A stretch of 64,000 nt of DNA from an uncultured Candidatus Melainabacteria bacterium (GTDB lineage Bacteria; Cyanobacteriota; Vampirovibrionia; Gastranaerophilales; Gastranaerophilaceae), in NCBI GenBank assembly GCA_934757245.1, contig CAKVLH010000004.1:62001-126000 (forward strand), read 5' to 3'. Shown in pieces: positions 33,992 to 42,706 of this stretch; the stretch's first letter is position 1, and each line of letters begins with the position of its first letter. A program made the position numbers and the translations under genes. Under the pieces are notes generated by a model. It saw only the letters and a list, made by a program, of their open reading frames with translations, ran no database searches and had not been told where the DNA came from.

Positions 33992-34866
33992 ACTTTTTGG
34001 AATACCATTACATATTCATGCTTAAAGATATAAAAACCGCCGGCTAATGCTCGATATCTCCAAAGATTAGCAGTCTTACCTTTTGCTCTTTCGTTGCCTT
34101 GCATATCTTTAATAATAATAGCTTTAGTAATAAAACCTAATTTATTCATTCTAGCCATGCATTCAAATCCTAGAGGAATGTGTTGAGAATTTGCATACTT
34201 ATCACCAATGATTAAACAGGCAAAACGTCCTTTTTCTAAAAGGTCATAACCGTTTTTTGCAACTTTTTCAAATAAATCATAAAATTCTTCAGTAGTCGCG
34301 CAATTTGATAAATCTTCTTTCTTATCGGAGAATTTGATAATATCATCATAAGGTGGATGAAGCATCAATAATTGCGCTTGTTTTCTGCCCATAATATCAA
34401 GTCTTGCTTGAACTTTTTCTTTTGCTAATTCACTTGTTGAATCCGCGCAAATAATATTAACATCTGTTACTAATTGTTTCGGAGTGAATTTTTCTGAAAC
34501 AGATTCTGCTAATTCATCTTTAAGCTCAACACCAATACAGCGTCTATTCATATTTATAGCTTCAATACCTGATGTGCCTGAGCCAAAAAATAAATCAAGA
34601 ACGATATCATTTTTCTTTGTATAACGTTCATAAATTTGTTGGGCAATTTGCGGAATATAATTGCCATGGTATTCGTTAGAATGCCCGCCTTCTTTTAAAC
34701 GATTTGGGAATTCCCACAATGTATCAGTCTTAACGTGATCGTAATCGCGCCATTTCTTTAAATTGATATCGCTATAAGCGGTAGTTTTAACCGCATTATC
34801 GTCAACTACTTTTAACGCTACGGTACTTTTCGCAGCTTTTTTCTCTTTTAAATTCGATTTAGCCAT
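33988..34866 (-). CDS. DNA methyltransferase-like protein with HPPY motif
   Basis: 292 residues from the ATG at 34866, five bases after RBS GGGGAG. SAM-binding motif I is VLDLFFGSGTSGIEAINMNRRCIGVEL; the catalytic motif IV is LLMLHPPYDDI, where DPPY or NPPY is usual. The order (motif I before the catalytic motif) and size fit amino-methyltransferases acting on adenine N6 or cytosine N4. No restriction enzyme is next to it, so it may be an orphan regulatory methylase. The aspartate-to-histidine change at motif IV makes activity uncertain. Confidence 0.75.
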   Translation of the reverse strand: MAKSNLKEKKAAKSTVALKVVDDNAVKTTAYSDINLKKWRDYDHVKTDTLWEFPNRLKEGGHSNEYHGNYIPQIAQQIYERYTKKNDIVLDLFFGSGTSGIEAINMNRRCIGVELKDELAESVSEKFTPKQLVTDVNIICADSTSELAKEKVQARLDIMGRKQAQLLMLHPPYDDIIKFSDKKEDLSNCATTEEFYDLFEKVAKNGYDLLEKGRFACLIIGDKYANSQHIPLGFECMARMNKLGFITKAIIIKDMQGNERAKGKTANLWRYRALAGGFYIFKHEYVMVFQKV

Positions 34867-34982
34867 ATCTCTCCCCATTCAATACATATAGTTTATAGGA
34901 TTAATTGAGATTTGTAATCAAATAAATAGAGGATATTAAAACAAGAATGTAATTCGTGTTATAATCATTTAGGGAGATTCAG

Positions 34983-35909
34983 ATGGACGATTTTAAACAC
35001 TATACTGTTATGTTAAATGAAGCGGTTGACGCATTAGAGTGTCAAGACGGTAAAATCTATGTTGACTGTACACTCGGCGGTGGCGGTCATAGTGAATTGA
35101 TTTTAAAAAGAATTTCACCAAACGGCAAATTGGTATCTCTTGACATCGATGACGAAGCTATCAGACACGCTTCCGAACGCTTAAAAGATTATAAAAACCT
35201 CACAATTGTAAAATCTTCCTATACAAATATAAAGCAAGAACTTAAAAAACTTGGTATCGAAAAGATTACCGGCGGGGTAATTCTGGATTTGGGTGCATCT
35301 TATCACCAATTAACCAAAAGAGAACGAGGTTTTTCATTTTCAAAAGACGCTCCGCTTGATATGAGATTCAATATGGATGCAGATTTCTCCGCTTACGACG
35401 TTGTCAATAAATATTCAGAAAATGACCTTGTAAAAATATTTAGTGAGTACGGAGAAGAAAGATTTTCAAAAAGAATTGCAAAAGCAATTGTCGAAAAACG
35501 CCGTGTTGAGCCGATTAAAACAACAAAAGAACTCGCTGATTTAATAGTTAACTCTACTCCGCATATTAATTCTCGTATACATCCCGCAACCAGAGTGTTT
35601 CAGGCTATAAGAATTGAAGTAAATAATGAGTTAAAAAATGTTAACATAGTATTGCATGATATTCTAGATTTGTTAGATAATGGAGCTATAGTTTCGGTAA
35701 TAAGTTTTCATTCTTTAGAAGATAGAATTGTAAAACAAATCTTTAAGTTTGAAAGCCAAAAATGCAGATGTAATGAAATGATTTGCAAATGCGAACCGCC
35801 AAAAATTGAACTTGTAAACAAAAAACCAATTATGGCGAGCGAAAAGGAGATTTTGGAAAATCCACCATCACGAAGTGCTAAATTAAGAGTAGTGCGCGCT
35901 ATTCGTTGA
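34983..35909 (+). CDS. rsmH: 16S rRNA (cytosine-1402-N4)-methyltransferase RsmH
   Basis: 308 residues. Family landmarks: HYTVMLNEAVDAL, DCTLGGGGHSELIL (SAM site), GVILDLGASYHQLTKRERGFSF, PLDMRFN, RVFQAIRIEVNNEL and FHSLEDRIVKQIFK. First gene of a small division-cluster remnant (ftsL-like next). RBS AGGGAG, with TATAAT about 20 bases earlier. Confidence 0.95.
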   Translation: MDDFKHYTVMLNEAVDALECQDGKIYVDCTLGGGGHSELILKRISPNGKLVSLDIDDEAIRHASERLKDYKNLTIVKSSYTNIKQELKKLGIEKITGGVILDLGASYHQLTKRERGFSFSKDAPLDMRFNMDADFSAYDVVNKYSENDLVKIFSEYGEERFSKRIAKAIVEKRRVEPIKTTKELADLIVNSTPHINSRIHPATRVFQAIRIEVNNELKNVNIVLHDILDLLDNGAIVSVISFHSLEDRIVKQIFKFESQKCRCNEMICKCEPPKIELVNKKPIMASEKEILENPPSRSAKLRVVRAIR

Positions 35910-35942
35910 GGGTAGTTTTGGGAGTAGAGGAGATAAAAGACT

Positions 35943-36473
35943 TTGGTTTCAGCTTTAAAAATCAACAACAAATCAAACAAAGGATTAGATAGCTTTATTA
36001 AAAAACTTTCGGGTGAAACTACAAAAGAATATGAAATTAAAGAACAAGAAAAAAAATCTTTTGTAGATAAATCTATTCAAAATTTAGCTGTTAATAGTAT
36101 AATAGAAGGGTACTTTCCAAAGGAGAATTTCGTAAGAGATATGGCAATTAAACGAGTAAATAAAACTTTATGCGTGATTTTGAGCCTTTTAATAGGAGTT
36201 GTAATTGTAAGTTACTACTTTGTAATTTCTTGCGAAATGAAATTAAATGATTTAAGCAGGCAAACTATTGTTTTAAATAACGAAAATGAAGAATTGCAAA
36301 ACAAACTTGATAGCTTAAAATCATTCAACAATGTTGATAAAACATTGCAACAAAATAATATGCTTCAAAGAGCAGGTCAAGTAATTGAAACTCAAGAAGT
36401 AACTGTTGACCCGAATTTAGCTTCAAAACAAACTTCTAATAAAAAGATTTTTAATTACGCAATAGGATTTTAG
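35943..36473 (+). CDS. FtsL-like cell-division protein
   Basis: 176 residues, starting at a TTG behind GAGGAGAT. Cytoplasmic N-terminal part, one membrane helix (CVILSLLIGVVIVSYYFVI, about 80-98), then a short coiled coil (LSRQTIVLNNENEELQNKLDSLK). Position just after rsmH is where ftsL lies in most bacteria and topology fits; sequence alone is too weak to be certain. It ends one base before the next start. Confidence 0.65.
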   Translation: MVSALKINNKSNKGLDSFIKKLSGETTKEYEIKEQEKKSFVDKSIQNLAVNSIIEGYFPKENFVRDMAIKRVNKTLCVILSLLIGVVIVSYYFVISCEMKLNDLSRQTIVLNNENEELQNKLDSLKSFNNVDKTLQQNNMLQRAGQVIETQEVTVDPNLASKQTSNKKIFNYAIGF

Positions 36474-37385
36474 ATGTTCAAACTTGTTTGCGGAGCCGGG
36501 AATGAAGATTGTGAAAGCGTAAAACGATTAGTTTATATTTACGCAAAAGCCGGTTGTCGTTTTTTTGATTTATCTGCAAGAAAAGAAATTCTAGAGAGCG
36601 CAAAAGAAGCGTTAAAGCTTGCAAATATTGATGACGCAATGCTTTGCGTAAGTGTGGGAATTAAAGGCGATCCGCATATTACAAAAGCAAAAATCAATGA
36701 TTCCAAGTGTATTAAATGTGGAAATTGTTTTAGAAATTGTCCTAATGATGCGATTTATTCATCAATAATAATTGATGAAAAAAAATGCATAGGTTGTGGC
36801 AGTTGCTTGAAAAAATGCCCGACTGGTGCAATTTCAATGTTTGATAAAGATGTTAATGTCAAAGAAATTTTGCCTTATATGGTACAAAACGGAGTTGAAG
36901 TTCTTGAATTACATATAATGGGGCACGACAAAAAGGATTTGGCTAATAAATGGAACGTGATAAACGAATGTAAGCCAAAATTTGCTTCGATTTGCATAGA
37001 TAGAGAAAATTTTGGGAACAAAGAAGCGCTTGATAGAATCCGCGAGATGATAAGTTTTCGTGCACCTTATACGACAATAATTCAAGCCGACGGTATCCCG
37101 ATGAGCGGTGCTGATGATACTTACAAAACAACATTGCAGGCTATTGCAATGGCAGAAATCATACAAAATGCGAATTTACCTGTACATATAATGATTTCCG
37201 GCGGTACAAACTCAAAAACTGCAACTCTAGCAAAACTTTGTGACATAAATTATTGGGGAATCGCAGTCGGTTCTTGGGCTAGAAAGATTGTAAAAGAACA
37301 AATATACGCAAATGATTTTTGGACAAACGATAACTTACAAAATCAAGCTATTGAAATTGCAAACCAATTGATTGTTAACTGTTAA
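36474..37385 (+). CDS. LdpA-like two-[4Fe-4S] ferredoxin-domain protein
   Basis: 303 residues. Two ferredoxin motifs, CIKCGNCFRNCP and CIGCGSCLKKCP (about residues 79-116), sit between an N-terminal segment (MFKLVCGAGNEDCESVKRL) and a C-terminal barrel-like domain (FQADGIPMSG-like IIQADGIPMSGADD, HIMISGGTNSKTA). This layout matches the cyanobacterial protein LdpA, which senses redox state and feeds the circadian clock in Synechococcus. A clock role is unlikely here; a redox or iron-sulfur function is inferred. It directly follows the ftsL-like gene. Confidence 0.75.
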   Translation: MFKLVCGAGNEDCESVKRLVYIYAKAGCRFFDLSARKEILESAKEALKLANIDDAMLCVSVGIKGDPHITKAKINDSKCIKCGNCFRNCPNDAIYSSIIIDEKKCIGCGSCLKKCPTGAISMFDKDVNVKEILPYMVQNGVEVLELHIMGHDKKDLANKWNVINECKPKFASICIDRENFGNKEALDRIREMISFRAPYTTIIQADGIPMSGADDTYKTTLQAIAMAEIIQNANLPVHIMISGGTNSKTATLAKLCDINYWGIAVGSWARKIVKEQIYANDFWTNDNLQNQAIEIANQLIVNC

Positions 37386-37446
37386 AAATCGATACCCCAC
37401 ACATTCTACGAAATAATGGCTGGTTATGCAAACGCAATAATAATAC

Positions 37447-37470
37447 GGTGCGCAAGTGTGCGCACCGTAC
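37447..37470 (-). repeat. GGTGCGC palindrome with GTAC, REP-like
   Basis: GGTGCGCAAGTGTGCGCACC followed by GTAC; resembles the GTAG-GGTGCAA class. Confidence 0.5.
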
Positions 37471-37528
37471 GATTTCTTGAACTCAAAAAAAACATTGTAA
37501 CAAATTGTAAATATTTATTCAAAAAAGC

Positions 37529-37555
37529 TAAAGTTTTTGAAAAATCTGCCGATAA
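37529..37555 (+). promoter_or_regulatory. Consensus sigma-28 (FliA) promoter
   Basis: TAAAGTTT (37529-37536), exactly 11 bases, GCCGATAA (37548-37555): identical to the textbook FliA consensus. About 30 bases before the ATG at 37586. Confidence 0.85.
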
Positions 37556-37585
37556 CATTATTACAAAGAATAGGGACAAACGGAT

Positions 37586-37999
37586 ATGGCAGAAACATTT
37601 AATCTGAATAATTTTTTACAAACCTATAAAACGCAGACATATGATCCAACTAAGCAACACGCTGCTGCGGAAGAACGTATGGAAGCGAAACTTCAAGAGC
37701 AAGCAAAAGAGGCTGTTGAAAACAAAGGCTTTTTGTCTCTAACATTATCTGAAAAAATGGCTGAATTAGGCGTTGGAGAAAGAGTGCTTAAACAAGTTGC
37801 GGATACTGCTTCCGGACTTGTTACAGATATTGTTGATCCATTAAATGAATACCTAAAAAAATACGAAAATATCTTTGACCAAAGAGTTTACCACACTGAA
37901 ATCCAAAGTTATGCAAAACAAATGTTCTTTGCGTCTCAAGCAATGAAACAAGAAGCTTCTGAAGACACAACCGGACAAAATTTTGTATATGATATGTAA
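37586..37999 (+). CDS. Helical protein of the putative sigma-28 regulon, unknown function
   Basis: 137 residues, predicted soluble and mostly helical (EERMEAKLQEQAKEAVENK; LKQVADTASGLVTDIVDPLNEYLKKY). No signal peptide or known motif. The exact sigma-28 promoter upstream suggests expression with late flagellar or chemotaxis genes; it might be a chaperone, anti-sigma or structural accessory, but nothing in the sequence decides. Terminator downstream at 38026-38068. Confidence 0.7.
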   Translation: MAETFNLNNFLQTYKTQTYDPTKQHAAAEERMEAKLQEQAKEAVENKGFLSLTLSEKMAELGVGERVLKQVADTASGLVTDIVDPLNEYLKKYENIFDQRVYHTEIQSYAKQMFFASQAMKQEASEDTTGQNFVYDM

Positions 38000-38025
38000 A
38001 ATTCACTCCTTTCCTTCCATGAAAT

Positions 38026-38068
38026 AAAAATAGGGCGTCCAATATATCATCGGACACCCTATTTTTTT
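38026..38068. terminator. Bidirectional terminator
   Basis: AAAAATAGGGCGTCC, loop, GGACACCCTATTTTTTT between convergent genes; pairing is slightly better on the minus strand (rplT side). Confidence 0.8.
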
Positions 38069-38079
38069 AGACCTATAAA

Positions 38080-38430
38080 TTATAAAGCTGCTTTTGCTGC
38101 TTCAACAACAACTGCGAATGCTTCTTTGTCATTAACTGCCAAATCAGCAAGCATTTTTCTGTTAACTTGAATGTTTGCTTTTTTGCAAGCGTTAACGAAT
38201 CTAGAATAGCTCATTCCTTGTTCTCTAACAGCTGCATTGATTCTTACAATCCATAAACGACGCATATTACGTTTTGTAGCGCGTCTATCTCTGTAAGCAT
38301 ATTTAAGAGCTTTCATAACTGCACAATTTGCAACTTTAAAGATTCTGCTTCTTGCGCCTTTGAAGCCCTTAGCAAGCTTTAATATTTTTTTGTGTCTGTT
38401 ACGACATACATTACCACGTTTAATTCTCAT
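38080..38430 (-). CDS. rplT: 50S ribosomal protein L20
   Basis: 116 residues. [23 protein letters not shown] and [20 protein letters not shown] are characteristic. Early 23S rRNA-binding assembly protein. Twelve bases after rpmI, usual gene order; infC is not present upstream. Confidence 0.97.
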   Translation of the reverse strand: MRIKRGNVCRNRHKKILKLAKGFKGARSRIFKVANCAVMKALKYAYRDRRATKRNMRRLWIVRINAAVREQGMSYSRFVNACKKANIQVNRKMLADLAVNDKEAFAVVVEAAKAAL

Positions 38431-38442
38431 TGTTCAACACTC

Positions 38443-38652
38443 CTATCTAGCATACTTCTTGTAAGGTAACTCTTTTGAAATCAATTTTTCGTGAGATTCA
38501 GAAATCACTACATCTCCGAAAATCTTACGTTTTCTTGATTCAGCTTTGTGTTGAAGCAAGTGGCCAATACCTGCATGTCTTCTTGTGATTTTACCTGTGC
38601 CAGTAACTTTGTATCTCTTAGCTGCTGCACGGTGGGTTTTCATTTTTGGCAT
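38443..38652 (-). CDS. rpmI: 50S ribosomal protein L35
   Basis: 69 residues from the ATG at 38652 (RBS AAAGGAGAAAC). MPKMKTHRAAAKRYKVTGTGK and GHLLQHKAESRKR are characteristic. It has its own promoter (38731-38759) and a leader of about 75 nt that could fold and bind L20, the known autoregulator of this operon in other bacteria. Confidence 0.96.
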   Translation of the reverse strand: MPKMKTHRAAAKRYKVTGTGKITRRHAGIGHLLQHKAESRKRKIFGDVVISESHEKLISKELPYKKYAR

Positions 38653-38730
38653 TTTGTTTCTCCTTTTCTGCCTCATTCAAGCTCAATAGAGCCTTCATTC
38701 AGCTGTCTGTACCTAATCCGAGTAAGGCAT

Positions 38731-38759
38731 ACCATAGCACTATACTTCGGCACAATCAA
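38731..38759 (-). promoter_or_regulatory. Promoter of rpmI-rplT
   Basis: TTGATT, 17 bases, TATGGT on the minus strand. Confidence 0.55.
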
Positions 38760-38876
38760 GTTTATGATAAACCCCAATAAAAGTCAATTATTTGGATGAA
38801 AAATCTTTACAAACTTGATTATTTGACTAACCTGTAATAAAATACCATTATCATTTGATAAGAGGGAATAGTTGAA

Positions 38877-39416
38877 ATGAAGAAAGCTTTAATGATAGCA
38901 TCAGTATTGCTTGTTGCTGTGATTTCTACAGCGTGTATTAACAACATCGCAGTACAAGAGCTTAATAATAAAGCCGCAGAATATATGCAAAAAGGTGATT
39001 ACGAATCAGCAATGAACAGACTTCAAGCTAGTTTGGATTTGGATTCCACAATGTATGAAACTTACTATAATCTTGGCATTGCTGCAATTAATGCAAAAAA
39101 ATATGAAAAAGCAATCGAAGCTTTCGAAGGCGGAATTAAAATAAAACCTGATTTTGCTGATTTTTATTATTCATTGGGTGTTGCTCAAGCAGATTTCGCA
39201 GACGAACTTGTAGAAGTTACGGAAGATAAAAAAGAAATTACTGAAGAAGATAAGTTAAAAGCGATAGAATTAAAAAAATCCGCAGTTGAAAACCTTACAA
39301 AATATTTGGAATTGAAACCAACTGCTGAAGATAAAAAGACTATTGAAGAATTGATTGAGGAATCTAATTCTTTTATTAATGGTGATGATAAATCTGCGAA
39401 AGAAGATGCTGAATAA
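38877..39416 (+). CDS. TPR lipoprotein
   Basis: 179 residues. Lipoprotein signal peptide with lipobox STAC (cysteine at about 20), then two to three TPR units (AAEYMQKGDYESAMNRL, YYNLGIAAINAKKYEKAIEAF, FYYSLGVAQADFA) and an acidic tail. Probably attached to a periplasm-facing membrane. Its stop overlaps the start of lgt, the enzyme that lipidates such proteins. Confidence 0.82.
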   Translation: MKKALMIASVLLVAVISTACINNIAVQELNNKAAEYMQKGDYESAMNRLQASLDLDSTMYETYYNLGIAAINAKKYEKAIEAFEGGIKIKPDFADFYYSLGVAQADFADELVEVTEDKKEITEEDKLKAIELKKSAVENLTKYLELKPTAEDKKTIEELIEESNSFINGDDKSAKEDAE

Positions 39417-40189
39417 TGTTCGCTTCACCTTCTCAAATTTTATGCACAATTTGTGGTGTTAACATATACTATTATGGCGTAATTATGGCGATTGCGATTT
39501 CAATCGGAACGCTTTATTCTGATTGGGTTGGTACAAAGTTTTTTGGTCTTAAAAACGAAACAATAATTGATTTAGCGCCATATTTAATTATTTTTGGAAT
39601 TCTTGGTGCAAGACTTTATTATTGTACGCTTAATTATGATTTTTATTTAAGATTTCCAACAGAAATTATTGCGATTCGCCATGGCGGAATTTCTATTCAT
39701 GGTGCGATTTTGGGTGGTGCATTCGGTTTGTGGTTTTTTAGTTTAAGGCATAAGATTTCTGCATTAAAACTTGCTGATGTTTGCGCTTTAGGTTTGCCAC
39801 TTGCTCAAGCCATTGGAAGATGGGGAAACTTCTTTAATTCTGAAGCGTTTGGACGTCCAACCGATTTACCTTGGAAATTATATATAGCACCTCAATATAG
39901 ACCAATTCCATACCAAGATTGCGAATTTTTCCATCCTGCGTTTTTATATGAAAGTATTTTGGATGTTTTGATTTTTATTTTGCTATTTTTCTTGATGAAA
40001 TCTAACAAAATAGAAAAAGAAGGCAATATTGCGCTAATATATTTGATTCTTTATTCTGTTGCAAGAATTCTTGTCGAAAGTGTTCGAATAGATTCTGTAA
40101 AATATCTTTTCGGCTTGCCTGTTGCAATCTGTGTGTCTGTTGGTATAATTGTTGTATCAACATTCGTTTTAATCAAAAGAAAGGGCTGA
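39416..40189 (+). CDS. lgt: Prolipoprotein diacylglyceryl transferase
   Basis: 257 residues, about seven membrane helices. First enzyme of lipoprotein maturation. Motifs: YYGVIMAIAI, GARLYY, RHGGISIHGAILGG and the Lgt signature GRWGNFFNSEAFG. Starts in TAATG with the TPR lipoprotein gene. Confidence 0.95.
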   Translation: MFASPSQILCTICGVNIYYYGVIMAIAISIGTLYSDWVGTKFFGLKNETIIDLAPYLIIFGILGARLYYCTLNYDFYLRFPTEIIAIRHGGISIHGAILGGAFGLWFFSLRHKISALKLADVCALGLPLAQAIGRWGNFFNSEAFGRPTDLPWKLYIAPQYRPIPYQDCEFFHPAFLYESILDVLIFILLFFLMKSNKIEKEGNIALIYLILYSVARILVESVRIDSVKYLFGLPVAICVSVGIIVVSTFVLIKRKG

Positions 40190-40192
40190 TTT

Positions 40193-40645
40193 ATGAATTT
40201 TAAAAGAACTATCACATTGTCATTAGCTTGTTTAATTATGTTTACTGCAGTTGCTTTTGCAGCACCAGAACCTCAAAAAATAGCGGTAGTTGATATACAA
40301 AAAGTTGTAGCAGCATCTGCTCAAGTAAAAGCTCTTAAATCAACTCAAGATACTAGAAATAAAGAATTAACCGAATTTATTAAAAAAGCTCAGGCTGATG
40401 TTAATAAACAAACTGACGAAAAGAAAAAGAAAGCTTTGGCTACGCAATATGAAAAACAATTGGTAGCGAAAAGAGAAGCTTATACAAAAGATTATTCAGC
40501 AAAATTAAAAGCAACAGATGCAAGTATTACTGCGCAAATCGGCAAAAAGGCTACAGAAATGGGCTACACCATGGTAGTTCCAAAATCTGCGGTTATTTAT
40601 GGCGGAGATGATATTACAGCAACAATTTTAAAGGTTATTAAATAA
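40193..40645 (+). CDS. Skp/OmpH-like periplasmic chaperone (copy 1)
   Basis: 150 residues. Signal peptide (cleavage after FAAP region), then KIAVVDIQKVVAASAQVKAL, a long coiled coil and a beta end (YTMVVPKSAVIYGGDDIT). Skp-like proteins hold outer membrane proteins during transit. It closely resembles the protein at 49628-50062 and more loosely that at 45668-46117. Four bases after lgt. Confidence 0.85.
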   Translation: MNFKRTITLSLACLIMFTAVAFAAPEPQKIAVVDIQKVVAASAQVKALKSTQDTRNKELTEFIKKAQADVNKQTDEKKKKALATQYEKQLVAKREAYTKDYSAKLKATDASITAQIGKKATEMGYTMVVPKSAVIYGGDDITATILKVIK

Positions 40646-40646
40646 G

Positions 40647-41678
40647 ATGAAAGCAGTTCTTTTTTACGGTCCACAAGATATCAGATACGAAGAAACAATG
40701 ATAAAACCCTTAGAAAAAGGGGAAATTCTTGTTAAGATTCAAGCTGCATTGACGTGCGGAACAGATGTTAAGACTTTTCGTCGCGGGCATCCTGTCTTAA
40801 TCAAAGAAATACCTTCAGGGTTCGGACATGAATTTTCGGGAATTGTTGAAAAAGTAGCTTCAGATGTTACTAATGTAAAAGTTGGAGATAGAGTTGTTTG
40901 CGCAAACTCTGCACCTTGTGGAGAATGTTTCTACTGCAAGCGCGGAGAATACAATCTTTGTGAAAATTTAAATTTGCTAAACGGTGCTTATGCAGAATAT
41001 ATCGTAGTTCCAGAAAGAATTGTAAAAAAGAACACACTTATTTTACCTCCAAGTTTGCCGTTTGAAAAAGCAGCGTTTTGCGAACCGCTTGCAAACGTTG
41101 TTCATGGTGTCGAACGTACGGGGATTAAACCGGGGCAAACGGTAGGTGTAATTGGAATTGGGCCTATCGGCTTAATGTTTGCAAGATTATGCAAATTAAA
41201 AGGCGCACGTGTAATTGTAGCCGGTCGTAATCCAATTAAACTAAAACTTGCAGAAGAATTTGCACATGTTGATGATATAGTTGATTTAAAAAAATACGCT
41301 AATCCGCAAAAAATCTTCAGAGATTTTTCAGATGAAGGTAAAGGCTTGGATGTTGCGATTGAATGTGTCGGCATGCCGGAAATTTGGGAGCTTGTGTTCT
41401 CTTGTGTTCGCCCTGGTGGAACGGTTCATTTCTTCGGTGGTTGTAAATCCGGCTCTAAGGTAAGTTTTGATACTACAAAAATGCATTATGGTGATATTCG
41501 TTTGATGAGTGTGTTCCATCATACTCCAAAATATTTTAGACAAGCACTCGATTTAATTGCATCAGGCGAAGTCGAAGTTGAAAAACTTATTACGGCAGAG
41601 CTTCCGCTTGAAAAAGTTGAATACGCAATGCAACAACATATTGCCGGTAATGCTATTAAATTTTTGATTAAGCCATAA
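40647..41678 (+). CDS. Zinc-dependent medium-chain dehydrogenase
   Basis: 343 residues. Catalytic zinc region TCGTDVKTF and GHEFSGIVEKV; structural zinc cysteines in CGECFYCKRGEYNLC; NAD(P) fold VGVIGIGPIGLMFARLCKLKGARVIVAGR. Closest to threonine/sorbitol/alcohol dehydrogenases; substrate unknown. One base after the Skp-like gene and 44 bases before kdsD, so part of this run of genes. Confidence 0.88.
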   Translation: MKAVLFYGPQDIRYEETMIKPLEKGEILVKIQAALTCGTDVKTFRRGHPVLIKEIPSGFGHEFSGIVEKVASDVTNVKVGDRVVCANSAPCGECFYCKRGEYNLCENLNLLNGAYAEYIVVPERIVKKNTLILPPSLPFEKAAFCEPLANVVHGVERTGIKPGQTVGVIGIGPIGLMFARLCKLKGARVIVAGRNPIKLKLAEEFAHVDDIVDLKKYANPQKIFRDFSDEGKGLDVAIECVGMPEIWELVFSCVRPGGTVHFFGGCKSGSKVSFDTTKMHYGDIRLMSVFHHTPKYFRQALDLIASGEVEVEKLITAELPLEKVEYAMQQHIAGNAIKFLIKP

Positions 41679-41722
41679 TATTTTTAAATTTGTAGTAAAA
41701 TATTTAAAAAGGAGTTTTGAAT

Positions 41723-42706
41723 ATGGCTTTAGATGTGCAACAATCACGAATAGATTTAGATAGAATTTCTGCAATTAAGACTATTGAGTCAGAAATTGAT
41801 ACTATTAGAAGATTAAAAGATTCTGTGAGGGCTGAAAATCTTACTAAAGCTCTTGATTTTATGCAAAACTCTAAGGGTAGAATTATAATTACCGGTATGG
41901 GCAAATCCGGTCATATCGGGCGTAAAATTGCTGCATCTTTAGCTTCAACAGGTACTCCTTCATTTTTTGTGCATCCTGCAGAAGCAAGTCATGGCGATTT
42001 GGGTATGATAACAGAGGATGATGTTGTAATCGCGATTTCTAATAGCGGTGAATCTCGTGAACTTATTGATATTTTGAACTATTGTAAGCGTTTTGGGATA
42101 AAGCTTATTGCGATTACTAAAAACTCTGAAAGTTCTTTAGGAAAAGCAGGTGATGTGGTTTTAGAATTGCCAAACAATGGTGAAGCTTGTCCTCTGGGAC
42201 TTGCACCAACAAGTTCAACTACCGCAACCCTTGTCTTAGGAGATATTTTAACCATTGGAATGATTGAAAGAAAAGGTTTTTCAAAAGAAGATTTTAATGA
42301 TAGACATCCGGGAGGAAAGCTTGGCTCAATTCTTAAGCGTGTTTCTGATTTAATGCATGTGGGTCAAGAAATGCCAATTTTGGATGAAAACGCAAATATG
42401 CAAGCTGTGCTGCTTGAAATGACATCAAAACGTCTTGGCTGCGTCGGTTTCGTTAATCAAGCAGGTGATTTAACGGGAATTTTAACAGACGGCGATTTGA
42501 GAAGATGTTTGTCTGCGAAGATTTTAGAAGAAAAAGCTGTTGATTTAATGACGCGCAATCCTAAAACAATTTCACCAAGCGCTATGACAGCAGAAGCTTT
42601 AAAAATTATGCACGATAAAAAAATTACAAATCTTTTTGTTCTTGAAAACAAAAAACCGGTAGGTGTAATTCATATTCATGATTTATTGAATAATGGAGTC
42701 GCATAA
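41723..42706 (+). CDS. kdsD: D-arabinose-5-phosphate isomerase
   Basis: 327 residues from the ATG at 41723 (RBS AAAAGGAG). SIS domain (ITGMGKSGHIGRKIAASLASTGTPSFFVHPAEASHGDLG, shown in parts) then two CBS domains (DLMHVGQEMP.. and DLMTRNPKTI..). It makes arabinose 5-phosphate, the first precursor of Kdo, so the organism probably makes a Kdo-containing LPS. Length equals the E. coli enzyme. Confidence 0.94.
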   Translation: MALDVQQSRIDLDRISAIKTIESEIDTIRRLKDSVRAENLTKALDFMQNSKGRIIITGMGKSGHIGRKIAASLASTGTPSFFVHPAEASHGDLGMITEDDVVIAISNSGESRELIDILNYCKRFGIKLIAITKNSESSLGKAGDVVLELPNNGEACPLGLAPTSSTTATLVLGDILTIGMIERKGFSKEDFNDRHPGGKLGSILKRVSDLMHVGQEMPILDENANMQAVLLEMTSKRLGCVGFVNQAGDLTGILTDGDLRRCLSAKILEEKAVDLMTRNPKTISPSAMTAEALKIMHDKKITNLFVLENKKPVGVIHIHDLLNNGVA

